NCBI RefSeq assembly: GCF_001638985.1
Contig: NW_017265152.1
Coordinates: 314,849 to 378,848 of the forward strand
Direction: 5' to 3'
Length of the DNA stretch: 64,000 nucleotides
DNA from: Phycomyces blakesleeanus NRRL 1555(-)
Lineage: Eukaryota; Mucoromycota; Mucoromycetes; Mucorales; Phycomycetaceae
Below are positions 34,800 through 47,942 of the stretch, one piece after another. Position 1 is the first letter of the stretch; every line of letters starts with the position of its first letter. The notes beneath the pieces were generated by a model. It did not search any database, was not told where the DNA came from, and was given only the letters and a program-made list of their open reading frames with translations. The position numbers were made by a program, and so were the translations under genes.

Positions 34800-37527
34800 T
34801 TAAAGACGGCTTTTGGCTGGTTCTTCCTTCTTCGTATCAGCCACATCCACTATCACAGCTCCTTCAATATTCTCTTGGGGTGGAATAACTATTTCATCTG
34901 TCGGGGTTTTCTCTTCCTCTTTAATTGGGGGGCCTCTTTTGCGCATTTCATGATGCTTTATGAACAAAGAACTAATAAAACCTATAAGATAATGTCAGCA
35001 AAGCAAAATGTCGGTGTTTGATAATGTATAATTTAAAAATAAAATACTTTACCTGCACCGGCCATGCCTGTTAAGACATGCCAAACCAACTGAAGACCTT
35101 CAGTATATACTTCCAAAACAGTATCTAGGTATTCTTCGGGAAGACCATTGTGGACATAAGCAGATGATTGAAGTACTTGTTGTGCTTGTTCACTTGGTAT
35201 GCGAAGTGGTAGGTCTTGAGTGAGCGTCGAATTGACGATAGTTGATGCAATTGCTAATAAACAAATAAGGATTAATTTTTTTGTCTTTTTTTTGTAACCA
35301 TACTTACCAACTCCAAGCGCGCCACCAAGAATACGTGAAAAGCTGCCTAAGCCAGTAACGACGGCTTATTTAAAGTGTATTACAGAATTAATGACAATGA
35401 AAATCATGTTTAATAAAATAGCTGTATATTACCAATATCCTTTTTTTCTACAGCGGCCTGTAATGCAATTACTGATGAAGCGAACATACATCCCATTCCT
35501 TTTAAAGAACAAGTGTATAATGATTTAGTATATGCGTTTCATTACTGGTATTAGGAACACTTACCGAGTCCTCCTATGATAGTAAAACCATATACTCCTA
35601 GATAAGAAAAGAGCATATATTGAGTGTTTTAGTAATTATATAAATTAGATTGTACGAGAGGACTTACTTGACCAGCTTGTGTTTTTATCAAAAAGGGACA
35701 AAAGACCCAGACACAGTGAAAGTAAGGCCAAGCCAATACTTAAACTGAATGTATATACATATATATATATATATTAGGTGCTTGTTAAGTATAATAAAAT
35801 ATTCTGAAACTTACAGAGGACGATATCTTCCAGTCTTTGAGATTAAAAATCCTGTGCTAGTAGATACAGTGCAGACAATCATTTGCATGGGAATCAGTCT
35901 TATTCCTGACCACATGGCAGTGTCATGTCGAACGACTTGGAAGTAAACGGGAAGGTAGTAAAGCATTCCCAAAAACGACATGCCAAAGAACCAATTGGTA
36001 AGCAAAGCGCCTAAAACAGACCGGTTCTTAAATAATCGTGGAGGCATCAATGGTTCCTTTGCAAATTTGGATTCAACTAAGCATAATAAACCCACAAGAG
36101 CGATAGAGATGACTAGAGGCGCAATTACGGCAGCAGATTTCCATGGGAATGCCTGGCCACCGAAATTCAATGCCAACAAGAAGAGAGTGGAAAATGAAAG
36201 AACGATAACAGTTCCTACGTAATCGACGCGCTTTAGTTTGTCGATTAGCTTGCCCTTTGGTACAGGTAGATCTAAAAAGAAAAACAATACTGCAAGTGCA
36301 GCTCCACCAATTGGTAGACTAGAGAAGAAACGCTATATTAGTCAACATGGATATATTATGAGCAAATGATATCATTTTACTTGATATAAAAGTTCCAGCG
36401 CCATGAGACATATTCTGTAAAGCTTCCCTGTATAGTTCAAAATAAGTATGAATATCCTTAAGGTTATTTATTTGTACTTACACCGATCAAAGGACCAAAT
36501 ATGCTTGACATAGCAAATACTGCATTAATTAATCTGAGACGAATTAACATGAATCAGATAAAGAAATCCATCAATATATGAACTACTGACTGCTTGCAAA
36601 TTTTAATTTGACATGTTCTTACCCTTGATAGCTGCCTCTTTTTTCGAGTGGAACAATGTCTGATATGATTACGAATACCTGTAGGTTGAATAAAATTAGA
36701 TATAAGGAAAAATACAAAAAAAAAGTATCATAGTACCATGGAAAAAATACCAGCACCCCCTATGCCGGATACGGCACGGAAAATGATCAGCATAACTATA
36801 GACTACCAGATATACATAATGTACAGAATTAGTTTACTGATAATAGCAATGTATTTTCTTCAGTCACAGTTAGGCTAATATAACTCTTACGACATATTGA
36901 TAATAAGAGAAATTTCTATTTGCTTTATGTTATTTGTACCTTTGCCGCTCCACATAAGATTGATCCGAATAGAAATAGACAAATCCCAAAAATCAGAACC
37001 AACTTTCTACCAAAAATGTCAGAGAATTTTGAGAAAAGAGGCTCTAAGTTTGGAATGAATTGATTCGGTTAGTATAATTGTTATCTTGCATGCAATGGGT
37101 TGCTTACGAAAGGCATCAAATGTTAAGATATAAGCTGTGGCAACCCATGAAACAATGTCCATTTTGTTAAAGTCGGATCCAATTCGTGGAAGAGCTGTAG
37201 CGACAATGGTACTATATTTCTTATCAGATCAGTTTTTTTACAGTACAACCCTAATATACAAATTAGGTTATCCGAAATAAGTGGTTTATACCTATCTAAA
37301 GCTGCCAAGAACAGAGATATCTGAAGGCCAAGGAATGTCAGGATACGCTTTGTTCTTTTTGCTTTTTGTAACCTGGCTTCTTCTAATGGGTCTATTGGTG
37401 TTTCTGGTTGTGCGGGTGTTTTTTCTTGCTCGTTATTAGGAGCAGTTACGATATTGTGGTTGACAGTTGAATCATTCGAGACTTCTGATTGTACTGATGA
37501 CTTGTGACCATCGTTTTCTGGCTGCAT
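34800..37527 (-). CDS. MFS transporter, DHA2 (14-TM drug:H+ antiporter) type
   Basis: Fourteen exons, 5' to 3': 37527-37292, 37211-37108, 37043-36940, 36802-36737, 36678-36623, 36533-36482, 36427-36381, 36318-35815, 35738-35668, 35597-35565, 35498-35433, 35364-35308, 35253-35053, 34981-34800 (592 aa). A 70-residue hydrophilic N-terminus precedes TM1 with LAALDSTIVATALPRIGSDF, the DHA2 motif D1. SKFSDIFGRKLVLI is motif A. GPLIGGSFTEYVSWRW and NFYINLPIGG are motif C and the classic DHA2 signature. The acidic/Lys-rich C-tail is cytosolic. Known relatives export drugs, mycotoxins or siderophores; the substrate here is unknown. Convergent with eIF3f (246 bp between stops). Confidence 0.92.
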
Positions 37528-38583
37528 GGCTAGCGTTGTAATTATTCTATGGGAGTAGAAGAAAGAGAGGCAGATTTATATAGATTTATATTTGGGCACA
37601 TCTTTATTTAAGTTGTTTCTTGATCCCAGATCAGGTGTGACGGAAGCTTTATAGTATAACTGGTTGAGTTTATTTCTACAATATTGTTATTTGTTGCAGA
37701 GAAGTTTATGGGTTTTGAATATAGAGCATTATTGGATGCTTATTTCCTTTATTGATCTGTTGGTTTTTCCTGTTGTTGTACTACTTTTTTTTTCTTTTTT
37801 TTACTGTGATAAAAAAAAGCGGGGACTATCGGAGATGCACCGATTTAGATGCACCTACAAAGACATGTTTACTGTGGTGATCATTTGAGATTTACATGAG
37901 ATTCTAAAGAACTTAACAAGGAAAAAAAATGGTAAAATCATAAATGGCTCAATTTGGTATATTTATCAGTGTTGGTGTTATCTACGTTCAATAGACGCAG
38001 CTCCAATTGATTTGCAAAGCCAAGATGTAATCTCTACAAGATATTTGTATATCAATATATACCATTTCCAAAGAATTATTTGAAAATCCTGAAAAACAGT
38101 ACACAATTTTCATTTTACACTTTGCCCTAACTTTCATACAAAAATGTATGTTTTATGATGTACATTTTGGAAAATCTGTGCAATGATTTCAGGTGAGCGT
38201 GCGAATAACTTACTATCATTCTGAGCTAGTATTTTCTTATTTATTTTTTTCTTCTTTACTCAAAAACAATACAGATAATAGAATATCTTTTACCCATTAG
38301 AACCATTATAATCATAACCTCATTTTTAACAACGAAGAAAAAGAAACAATTTGTCTTGGCAAAATTTTGTCTAATATGAAAATTCGGCTGCGAAATACTG
38401 AATTTAAAATTTTGATGTAAGCAGATTAATAAATGAACAAGATTTAACAAGTTGAATAAATTATGCCAAATTTGTTCATTTTATATCTTGGGTTATTAAA
38501 TTGTATTTCACTATCATTGATAAAAGTTGAAGCTCTTGCTTCTTTCAAGTCTTCATACCCTGTTTCCCATTTTACATTGAATG
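37528..38583. other. Intergenic region, no gene seen
   Basis: Upstream of the DHA2 gene and downstream of the acyl-CoA synthetase gene. Contains A-runs and a T-rich tract near 37785-37803; no recognisable coding sequence on either strand. Confidence 0.5.
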
Positions 38584-40740
38584 TTAAAGACGAGCTTTTG
38601 TAGAAGAATATTCTTGCTCTTGTTCCAATCTAATCCACTCCCTCACTTCTTTTCTCAGAATTTTCCCACTAACACTCTTTGGAATCTTATCAACCCTATA
38701 GATTCCACCCCGTAATTTCTTGTGACCAGCCACACTGGAATTCACGAAAGCATGGAGTTCGCCTTTGAGTGTCTCACTCATCTCAGTCGCACCTTGGAGC
38801 ACCACATAAGCACGGGGGATCTCAGTTGCCTGTGTACTATCGTAAAGACCAACTACGCAACAATCTGCAATAGATGCATGGCTCATTAAAACAGCCTCAA
38901 GCTCTATTTGGATAGTATTGTGAGTATAGAGCAAAAACAATGCATAAAATTATACTTTTAAAAATCAAGCTTTACCTGCAGGCGCTACTTGATGCCCTTT
39001 GTACTTGATTAGTTCTTTAAGGCGATCTATTATGTAGAATTCTCCAGTCTTTTGGTCGTATTTAGCGATATCTCCAGTACGCATCCAACCATCTTCCAAA
39101 AATGTTTCTGAATTGGCAATAGTATTGTTTAAATAGCCCTTCATGATTTGAGGACCCCGAATTACAAGTTCACCTGCCTCATCAGGACCAAGCTCTATTG
39201 AATAAATCTTGAAAATTAGCTTATTGACTCTTGTTTTTCTTTTACCTTGGACTGTTTATACCATTACAATCCTCGTCAATTAATTTAGCTTCCATATTAG
39301 ACAACAAAACACCAGTGGAACCTTTTTTTTGTTTACAATTTGAAAACGATCAAGTCAAAATGAAATTGATATACACATATGAACAATTTTCTTTAAAATA
39401 AAAAAAATACCTGGTGGACTTGTACCAATTATCTGATAAATGCATCCAGCTGTCGTTTCAGTCATTCCATAGCTTTATTTTTATTTTTATTTTATTTTTT
39501 GGTTCATGGGAAATTAGTAAAAGTGTATTACACAGATATTCTTATTCTATGAACTCACCCTTGTCTTACGTGAACAGGTATACGTTTGTGCAGGGCGTCA
39601 ATGTGCTCTCGGCTTAACGGAGCAGCTCCACATCCTATAATACGCAAAGATGACAAGTCATAGTTTTTCACTGCAGGATGCTTGGCCAAATGAACAGCTA
39701 AAGCATACCAAGTTAATGAAATCATTAGAATTTCCCGGGTTTACATTAAATGCCTTACCGACTGGTGGTACAATATTAGCAATTGTAATTTTATGTTTTT
39801 GAACAAGACGACAGAAAACTTCGACGTCGTATTTTCCCATTACAACAACAGGTGTAAGAGAATAGAAAGCGCGGATTACAAGGGTTGTGAGCCCAAATAT
39901 ATGAAAGAAGGGCAAAAAGGCTAAAATTCTGTCGTTGATTTGGTTTGTGTCGCCATTTTCAAATTTTGTTACTTGGATCATTTGTGCAATAAAGTTGCGG
40001 TGAGTAAGCATAACTCCTTTGGCGATTCCTGTGGTACCACTTGAAAAACATATGAAGGCTACATCGTTTACTGAATCGACATTCTTAAGTGGGAGCTCTA
40101 TGCTAGAGTTGTTTTCAAGTAGACTGTAAAATGGCTTGATAGAGCCAATAGCTTGGTCCCCAAACAAAAAGATTCGCTCTTTTGGAATACCAACTTCCTC
40201 GCAAACTTTAGTAAGGACAGGAAGAAGACTGGGGACAGTAACGAGTGCCTTTGCACCAGAGGTGTGGATTTGATGATAAAACTCAGCTATGGAAATATTA
40301 GTTGGGTCCTGATCTACTTTAATGTCAAAATTATTATACCTTTTGTGTAGGCGGGGTTACTACAAAAACAGTCAATTATGAGGTACAATGATATAGCTGA
40401 AAAAGAAAAACAAAGAAAAGAAGTGTACTTACCCTGGACTGATGGTGCATTTTGCTGCGAGAAGAGAAAAGTACAAAAGAGCATGATCGTACTGGTTTGG
40501 TGCAAATACAGCTACAACATCTCCTTTAGATAGACCAGCAGATTTATTCCAACCGGTGGCTAAGCGACCAGAGATATCCCGAACCTGAGTAAACGACAGG
40601 GACCTTTGAGACTCGGCGTCTATGAGAATAGCTCTGTCTAGTGGGCGTGTTGTATTATACTCATTTGGGAGAAACAAGTAAGAGTAAATGTCAATCTCTG
40701 GGAGAGTAACCGAAGTATGTGAAGAAGTATAAACGACCAT
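38584..40740 (-). CDS. 4-coumarate-CoA ligase-like acyl-CoA synthetase with PTS1-type tail
   Basis: Eight exons, 5' to 3': 40740-40433, 40359-40340, 40286-39759, 39697-39559, 39472-39411, 39321-39262, 39194-38976, 38903-38584 (551 aa). ANL adenylate-forming motifs appear in order: [20 protein letters not shown] (phosphate-binding loop), [37 protein letters not shown] (hinge) and [12 protein letters not shown] with the catalytic Lys. The C-terminal tripeptide ARL fits the peroxisomal PTS1 pattern [SAC]-[KRH]-L. The enzyme likely activates an aromatic or medium/long-chain acid to its CoA ester in peroxisomes. Exon 2 is 20 nt (encoding NPAYTK and flanking bases). An in-frame upstream ATG would extend the N-terminus; I chose MVVYTSS because family homology begins shortly after. 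Confidence 0.9.
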
Positions 40741-41225
40741 CAATGATTGTTCCTTTGAGAAAGGAAGAAAAAATGCGGGGCGAATGGCATTTTGGTTGTG
40801 CAGAGTCTTACTTTTTGTAGTAGCTACAAGTTTAAATATTGAAAAATGGGTTTGTAATAGGATCATCCGCGGGTAAACATTTATTTTATCGGAGAAACTC
40901 CTATAAAGAAAATCTGAAGTTTTTAAAGCAGGTAACAATCTCCCAGCATAAAAATAGGCTATTATGACTTGATATTCCATTTTTTCTGTAGACATAGTAA
41001 GTGATTTTGCTTATAAACTCTCTACATGTTAAATTACAGTTTACTTGTGAATGTACGGTAAAAGATAATAATTCTTTACTGGATCAATCCTAGAGACGCT
41101 TTTGAGGATTAGACTTCAGATGTTTAATTTCATATCCCGTCTGATGACGCATCTCTTAAAATTATTATTGAACCTCTTGTGGCTTCATCCGAGCAAATCG
41201 TCCGCACGCATATCAGCACAACACA
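40741..41225. promoter_or_regulatory. Divergent intergenic region: acyl-CoA synthetase (-) / eIF4A-III (+)
   Basis: 485 bp between start codons. The minus-strand open frame continues upstream of the chosen synthetase start to about 40995, so part of this stretch may be 5' leader or N-terminal coding. GTCTGATGACGCATCTC (about 41139-41155) contains a CRE/AP-1-like TGACGC. No other feature seen. Confidence 0.35.
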
Positions 41226-42801
41226 ATGTCATTCGATAAAAAAGCAGACGAGAAATTGACTTTTGAGACGTCTGAAAATGTACTTGTCTAGTAAGCCAAG
41301 ATAATTAAATCCAACGATGACTTAGACTAGTGACTTGTATAGGTCAAAGTCGTACCCACCTTCGATTCAATTGGCTTGAAGGAAGACCTTCTACGTGGCA
41401 TTTACGCATACAACTTTGAAAAACCTTCCGCTATCCAGCAGAGAGGTACCTAGACTACACTGACTCTACGATGATTATGTGTAAAGATTTGCGACTCAAT
41501 TACAAACAATCTAGCAATCGTTCCCATCATCAGAGGTCGCGATGTGATTGCGCAAGCTCAGTCTGGTACGGGTAAAACCGCGACATTCTCGATCTCAGCT
41601 CTCCAGGCCATTGACACCTCTGTCAGAGAAACACAAGCACTCATTCTTTCACCAACTCGTGAATTGGCAACACAGATCCAAAGTGTCGTCTTGGCTTTGG
41701 GAGATTATATGAATGTTCAGTGCCATGCTTGCATTGGTGGCACTAGCGTTGGAGAAGACATGCGTCGATTGGAGAATGGTGTTCATGTAGTATCTGGTAC
41801 ACCCGGACGCGTATACGATATGATTAGACGTCGTAGCATGCGTACTCGTAACATTAAGATGCTCATTCTTGATGAGGCTGATGAATTGCTCAACCGCGGA
41901 TTCAAAGAACAGATCTACGATGTTTACCGTCATCTCCCACCTGCTACCCAAGTTGTCGTTCTTTCTGCAACACTTCCCCACGATGTGCTGGAGATGACCC
42001 AAAATTTTATGACAGACCCTATTCGTATCCTTGTAAAGCGTGATGAATTGACACTTGAGGGTATCAAACAATTCTTTGTATCCGTAGAACGCGAGGAATG
42101 GAAATTCGATACTCTTTGCGATCTTTACGATACTCTTACAGTTACCCAGGCTGTCATTTTCTGTAATACCAGACGCAAGGTAGATTGGTTGACCGAGAAG
42201 ATGCGTGAAGCAAATTTTACCGTCTCAGCTATGCACGGTGAGATGCCACAAAAAGAGAGAGATGCAATTATGCAAGAGTTCCGTCAGGGAGCAAGGTAAT
42301 ACGCAGAGAAAGATAATAGAAAAAAAAACGGATAAATGGCTACACTTTTTTCTTTGGATTACGGTACCGTGCTAAAATGCGATACATATTTTTTTTTCAG
42401 TCGAGTCTTAATTACTACAGATGTTTGGGCCCGTGGTATTGATGTTCAACAAGTATCTCTGGTTATCAAGTAAGATTTTAAGAAATGGATTATATATGGA
42501 AAATATAGGAGAAACTGACTGGTAATCTTATGGGTAAAAACAGCTACGATTTGCCTTTCAACCGTGAAAACTATATTCATCGTATTGGTCGATCAGGCCG
42601 TTTTGGTCGCAAGGGTGTTGCAATTAACTTTGTAAAGGATGAAGATTTGAAAATTCTGCGCGATATCGAACAGTTTTACAGCACGCAGATTGACGAAATG
42701 CCTATGAATGGTAAATTTTAAAGAACAAACTATGAGTATCCTGTATCCTTTGCTCATTTCTTTTTCATTACGATTTTGTTTTAGTTACGGATATGGTTTA
42801 A
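41226..42801 (+). CDS. EIF4A3: DEAD-box RNA helicase eIF4A-III (exon junction complex core)
   Basis: Six exons: 41226-41279, 41343-41445, 41515-42295, 42401-42469, 42544-42710, 42785-42801 (396 aa). Motifs in order: Q motif region [18 protein letters not shown] (I), PTRELA (Ia), TPGR (Ib), DEAD (II), SAT (III), ARGIDVQQ (V) and HRIGRSGR (VI). The tail [16 protein letters not shown] matches eIF4A-III ([10 protein letters not shown]) rather than cytoplasmic eIF4A (TTVEEMPLN). It clamps RNA upstream of splice junctions, consistent with an intron-rich host. The last exon is only 17 nt; without it the protein would end at a GK in the intron. Convergent with the Sos7-like gene. Confidence 0.95.
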
Positions 42802-43097
42802 GTAATCTGGGAAAGTAGGATAATGAGGACAGAAAGAAAAAAGAACAGAAAGAAAAAACAGAAAGAAAGAAAAGGTACATGATGATATACTGATAAAAGA
42901 AAAAATGGTATTGTGATGATACTTCATATATATATATATACGATCCATAAAATAACTTTGAACAAAAATATAATTCGGTCTACATATAAAGTAAATGAGA
43001 GAAACTATAGATAACAACATTTGGTTAAGATGAATTGATAATGTTTATTCATATACAACCCTATTTTATGATAATTATGTTTTCTATCAAGTATGAA

Positions 43098-44602
43098 CTA
43101 TATCATATTTAATCTCGCTCGTGTTTCTTCTAAAATAAACATAATCTGTAAGTCAGGATGAAGCTTCTGAGCCTGATTTACAATATCCCGAATGTTATAT
43201 GGCCTTCCACCTATAATCTACAAAAATCAAGGTCAATTTGTAGTTCGGAAACTAAGCAAGAAAAAAGGCATATTCGTGGGCTTACCTTTGCATCCATAAC
43301 TTGTCGGGATAGAGGATTAATCTTTATCTGGAGACTCTCTCGGGTTATACCATTGAATTTAACACATATCATTGTATTGGATTCAATATTTATGGACTCG
43401 ATCCCAACCATCATGTTAAGGGCATCTGTCATTTCATTAAACCTAATAAATACGCAAGCAGACATTTGTAAATTAATCGATGTAAAAAAAATTAAACAGC
43501 TAAAATAATCACTTACCACGCCAGGCGCTGCTCTATAGTCGTATCTTTTAGTCTATTGTGTTCGACAGCATCGTCTGCCTCCCGTTGTGCTACATGTAAT
43601 TGTGCCTCAATATCACTAATTTCTTTCTCTTCATCCTCCACCCTCCATCCAAGCTCTGTAAGTGCTTCTCTACGAGAATCCATGATCATATTGATATCAT
43701 AAAAGTATGTAGCTTGATTGTCTAATATTTCCTTTGCTTCTTCAAGTGTGTATCTACTTTCATTGGCTACTAAATCATCTATCCGAGCAATTTCTTGTTC
43801 CTTAATAATATACATATGAGAACGATGGAGTTGCAAGAGCGTGTACTTAATTTACCTGCGCATGAAGTTTGTCGAGTTCTTGAATGATATTTTCGGTTTT
43901 TTCTAGTAAATAATTGCGGGCTGTTGGAGACGTGTTTTTTTATGAATGTCAATATAAAAAAACGTAATCTTCTTTATCATATTTGGTATTTACGTGCATT
44001 TTTCGATTGATTCTAATGTTGTCTTGATGTCCCAATCGATTTTGTTCGTCTCCGATTCAAGAAACTCAAGTCTCTTTTCGGTAGAGTTACTTTTTCTTTC
44101 TATAAGTATTCTTTATAAACAAATAGGCTCATGTATCCTTCTAATAATTTAAGTTTAATAGTTACCCATAGAAGAAATTTCATCCGAGGAGATATCGATA
44201 GGAGGTTCACGAAAAGTAATATCAAAGAAAGTTTCTTTTGCCTTTTCTTCGACGAGGTCGTGAGCAAGTTGAGAGCATAGTACCTAAGATCTGATGTCAG
44301 AAGATTGTAAAAAATAATGCTAATTTTTATGCGTTGCGTACATACCTTCTCATAATTTAGCTCATTAATCTGTGCTTTAGGATGGAGTGGTAGATCAGCT
44401 GAATCTTTGTCTGCTGGGATTCCTTCTAATAATCCAAATTTGGAGTAATATTCTTTTTGAATGCGGATGATGTGCTGGTCAGCTTCTCTATAGGTTTTCA
44501 GCTCTCTAAGGAATTTTTTTAGTTCTTTAGGTATTTTTAAGATCGCTTTTGGTTATACTTTATCAAGTCATTTAAGCCTTGGGGTGTGTTAGATGCCTGC
44601 AT
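43098..44602 (-). CDS. Coiled-coil protein resembling kinetochore subunit Sos7/Kre28
   Basis: Eight exons, 5' to 3': 44602-44559, 44505-44346, 44283-44166, 44099-43998, 43920-43856, 43800-43517, 43442-43286, 43217-43098 (349 aa). The N-terminal part has QLAHDLVEEKAKETFFDITF then REPP, similar to the F-x-Y-x-E-x-x-x-K-x-x-F...PP segment that opens Sos7-type proteins. The middle (about 110-260) is heptad-like coiled coil. The last ~90 residues (WFNEMTDALNMMVGIESI to the end) alternate strands and a final helix, as in RWD-like kinetochore domains. Sos7 pairs with Spc7/KNL1 in S. pombe. The exon 4/5 junction only keeps frame if a GC donor (T|GCACGT at 43997) is used, or if a base is wrong there. 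Family call is tentative. Confidence 0.5.
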
Positions 44603-47050
44603 GTTGTATAGATCAAACAGAATGTAGCTTGAAAACTAAACGACATAACCGTCACACCCGCTTATTTCTTTTTTGATATGAAGTTTTAGTTTTTATTTTC
44701 CAAAAATTTTACCAAAATTCATTTATCACTGAGATTTCAAGCAAGTATCAATTGAACAAGAAATTCCGTACATATAGTCTTGAAGGAAAGAACTTTTTAT
44801 GTTGATTTATATACTTGAACTTAAGTAATTTATTTAAACTTTTAAAAATTCAGAAGAGGGCTATAACAAAACAAAATACCTTTATTCCTTCTGATCAATA
44901 AGAGCAATGAATATAGTAGATTATGAGAGTCATAATTCAAACTTTTTGTTAAAATACTTTACTTAAGAATTCAAACTATTATTATTATATTAAGAAATTT
45001 GGTTTAAGTAGGATCTTTTTATACTTGTGTTTCAGTCAAATTAAGCAATCTTACTATCTGGATTTTAACGTTGATTTATATGTGTATGTGTCCCAGAGAA
45101 TTAGTGAGGAACATAAGTATACTTAAAATACTCTTTCTATTATTAAATGGGGTTTTTTTTTGCTGTATGCTTTATTCGACTATAATTATAATCATCGTGT
45201 ATAAAAACTAAGAACAAAATAGCTTTCAATAGAGCAAAACCTTTTTATTCAAGGCTGTTATTATAACGATAATAACTTTTTGAATAATACAAGTAACATA
45301 ATTTCATAACTTGTATCCGAAATGATATTCACATCTGTATATTATACTACTTATAAATATTGCTAATTAACTAATATGCTTTTTCTTACTATTATCTTTA
45401 TAAGTTATACGAGCAATAACCTAAATCACCCTTTAAAATAAAAGCTCTACTTAGAGTCATAAAGTTTACTTTGTAATAATTTTGAGTCAAAAGCACGATA
45501 GTGGTTCGCGATGCTTATTCTCAAAAAGGCTCATAAAATATCAAGGATATATAATATACAATTCGGATATGTAAAAGTAGCTTGATTCAAGACATCATAT
45601 ATCTATAATATTTATATATTTGTCGCGCCAAAAATATGATAGTCTTTGGTTGTTTGATTTACTGGCTTGCTTATTCACTTGTTGGGAGCGTTTATACCAC
45701 TTTTCAATCTCTGATATCACAGCCCTCAATTGACTGTGCCCTTTAGCTTTTCTACTTATTTTCCCTACATACACAGCATAATATTTGTGTATTGAATTCC
45801 GCTGCTTTATTATATATAATACTGCTCGGACAAGTTTAAAGTGTTAAATAAAATAATCATACTCTACTTTAATATAGAAAATTGAGTTTTCTATTTATCA
45901 AGGACATCCATTACATGAACTCGAGTGGGGAAGTTTACCCTCCTATTCGACATTTCAGCCAATCACATTCCAGTATATGCATGTATGGCAAAGAAAAGAA
46001 AATATAGAATCGAAAGGAAAGTATTCTTATTTATAGCCAGCCCTTGAGTGAAACTTTCTGTGGCTAATTTTTAAGGTATTCACATGATATTAGATACTGG
46101 TGTTGCTTGTGCAAGCTAATATCTTAATACCACAAATACAAAAGTTGCAAATTCATGCATTAACGTAGAGACAAAATCCAAAGTTATGAGCGGTGTCTAA
46201 ATAAGTGTTAGCTTTCGCTTTCTGATGTACTTCTTGACGCCAAAACCCAAAATGTATGCAAATAAATCCAAATCAACTCAATTGTCACTAAACTAACGGT
46301 TTGAGACACACTTATGGTACTAGACTTTAGGTGTACATACATGTGCACTAATAATAAAAAAAAAGAAGTTCAACAAAAGGGTATTATTGCACATCATAAA
46401 GTAATTCTCAGATGGCTACATTAGCAAAATATAAATCAAAGCTTTTTTTTTGGTGTTTTTGAGAACAGAAAAAAACTGGAAAACAAAAAAGGATTTCTTT
46501 TTTATTACTTAATCATGGAAGAGGGTATTACAACTTGCTTGTAGTTTTATTTAATTCAAAATGCTTTTTTAATATGAGTTTTCTAAAGAAATAATTGGGT
46601 GGCCCGAGAAACTAGCTTACCTTCGCCTATTCCCGATCAATTGACAGGAAATGTTTTTTATACTGCCAGAAGTAAAACGTTCCTGAGACATCGTAGTTTT
46701 ACAAAAGTCTGGAAGAGATTATCTCCTTTTCCATTGACATGTCCCACATAATAATAGATAAAAAAGAGCTTGGTATTACGTAGGGTCTAAGCATAGTATC
46801 AAGTTTCTTGCAGTAATCGCACCATCCAAAGTACAAGATACGCAAAAAATAAAAATACCACTATTGCTAGAAACTTGCAATTTACCTGTGTATATAATCT
46901 ATATGTGCATATTTTAAAAGCTTAATACACACACGCACACAAATATATATGTATACATATATTTAAAATTACACTACGTTTTAGAGAAAACCATTTTATT
47001 ATTATTTATGATTGTGGTAGTTTGATATCCTAATTATCCATAACAATCGT
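44603..47050. other. Intergenic region, no gene seen
   Basis: About 2.4 kb of very AT-rich DNA without a recognisable ORF, tRNA or repeat pair. CACACACGCACAC and ATATATGTATACATATAT occur at about 46927-46960, just downstream of the uL14 stop. Confidence 0.5.
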
Positions 47051-47942
47051 TTAGACGACGGTACCGGAAGCAGAGGCAATACGGGGCCACAAATCTGCGC
47101 ACTCCTTGGCAACGGGACCAGTGATGGCGGAACCCTTCATCTCACCCTTGGGCTAAAAAAAAATGAATTAAAAAATATTTTTTTATAGAAAACTACTTAA
47201 TAGCAAGCTTACGTTAACGATGACACCGGCGTTATCCTCGAAGTAGAGGAAGACACCATCTCTGCGGCGCCAGGCCTTGCGCTGACGAATGACAACAGCG
47301 GGCATGACTTGATAAAACGACAACAATTTCTTTTAGCATTCCATTCTTCCAAATGCACTCATATTCCTAATATTCCACTATTTGCATACCCTTCTTTCTC
47401 AACTCGGGCTTTCCCTTCTTGACGGAAGCGACAACCATGTCACCGGCACCAGCAGCGGGGAGTCTGTTAAGACGACCCTTGATGTTGCGGACGGCAATGA
47501 CGTACAAGTTCTTGGCACCACTGTTGTCGGCGCAGTTCATGACAGCACCAACGGGCAGACCGAGAGTCATGCGGTACTTTGTGCCGGAAATGCTAACTGA
47601 GAACAAGAAGAAAAGTTCATGTGGACGGGTGAGTCAAATGAACTTTTTTCCATCCTTTTTCTTCGGTAATTTATAAATATATATTTATATATGTGCATGT
47701 ATAGTGGTTTGGCGTTCATTTTTAAAAAACGTTGTATTGGTCGGCGGGCAAAAGACGTGCGGGTGCGGGTGTGGGTGTATTATCATTATTGCTCTCTGCT
47801 TCGGAAGTCGTAATTGTGTATCGCCAATAATTTATATATTTTTCCATCCATCTTCTATCAACTTCCGGGACAATCCATCCATCCCATTCCCATCCATCAT
47901 TATCTCTGGTTAGGCACAGCAACAATACACACCTTTAGGCAT
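47051..47942 (-). CDS. RPL23: 60S ribosomal protein uL14 (RPL23)
   Basis: Four exons, 5' to 3': 47942-47933, 47596-47390, 47307-47213, 47152-47051 (137 aa, exactly the yeast length). Exon 1 is only ten bases (ATGCCTAAAG), followed by a 336-nt first intron, the longest seen in this window. Motifs: [60 protein letters not shown] and [20 protein letters not shown]. uL14 sits at the subunit interface near bridge B5/B8 and the eIF6 contact. Codon use is more G/C-ended than in neighbours, as expected for a highly expressed gene. Confidence 0.97.

Noticed and set aside
45480..45540. Possible tRNA around a GGTTCGCGATGC motif
   Set aside because: No matching acceptor or D arm could be found on either side.
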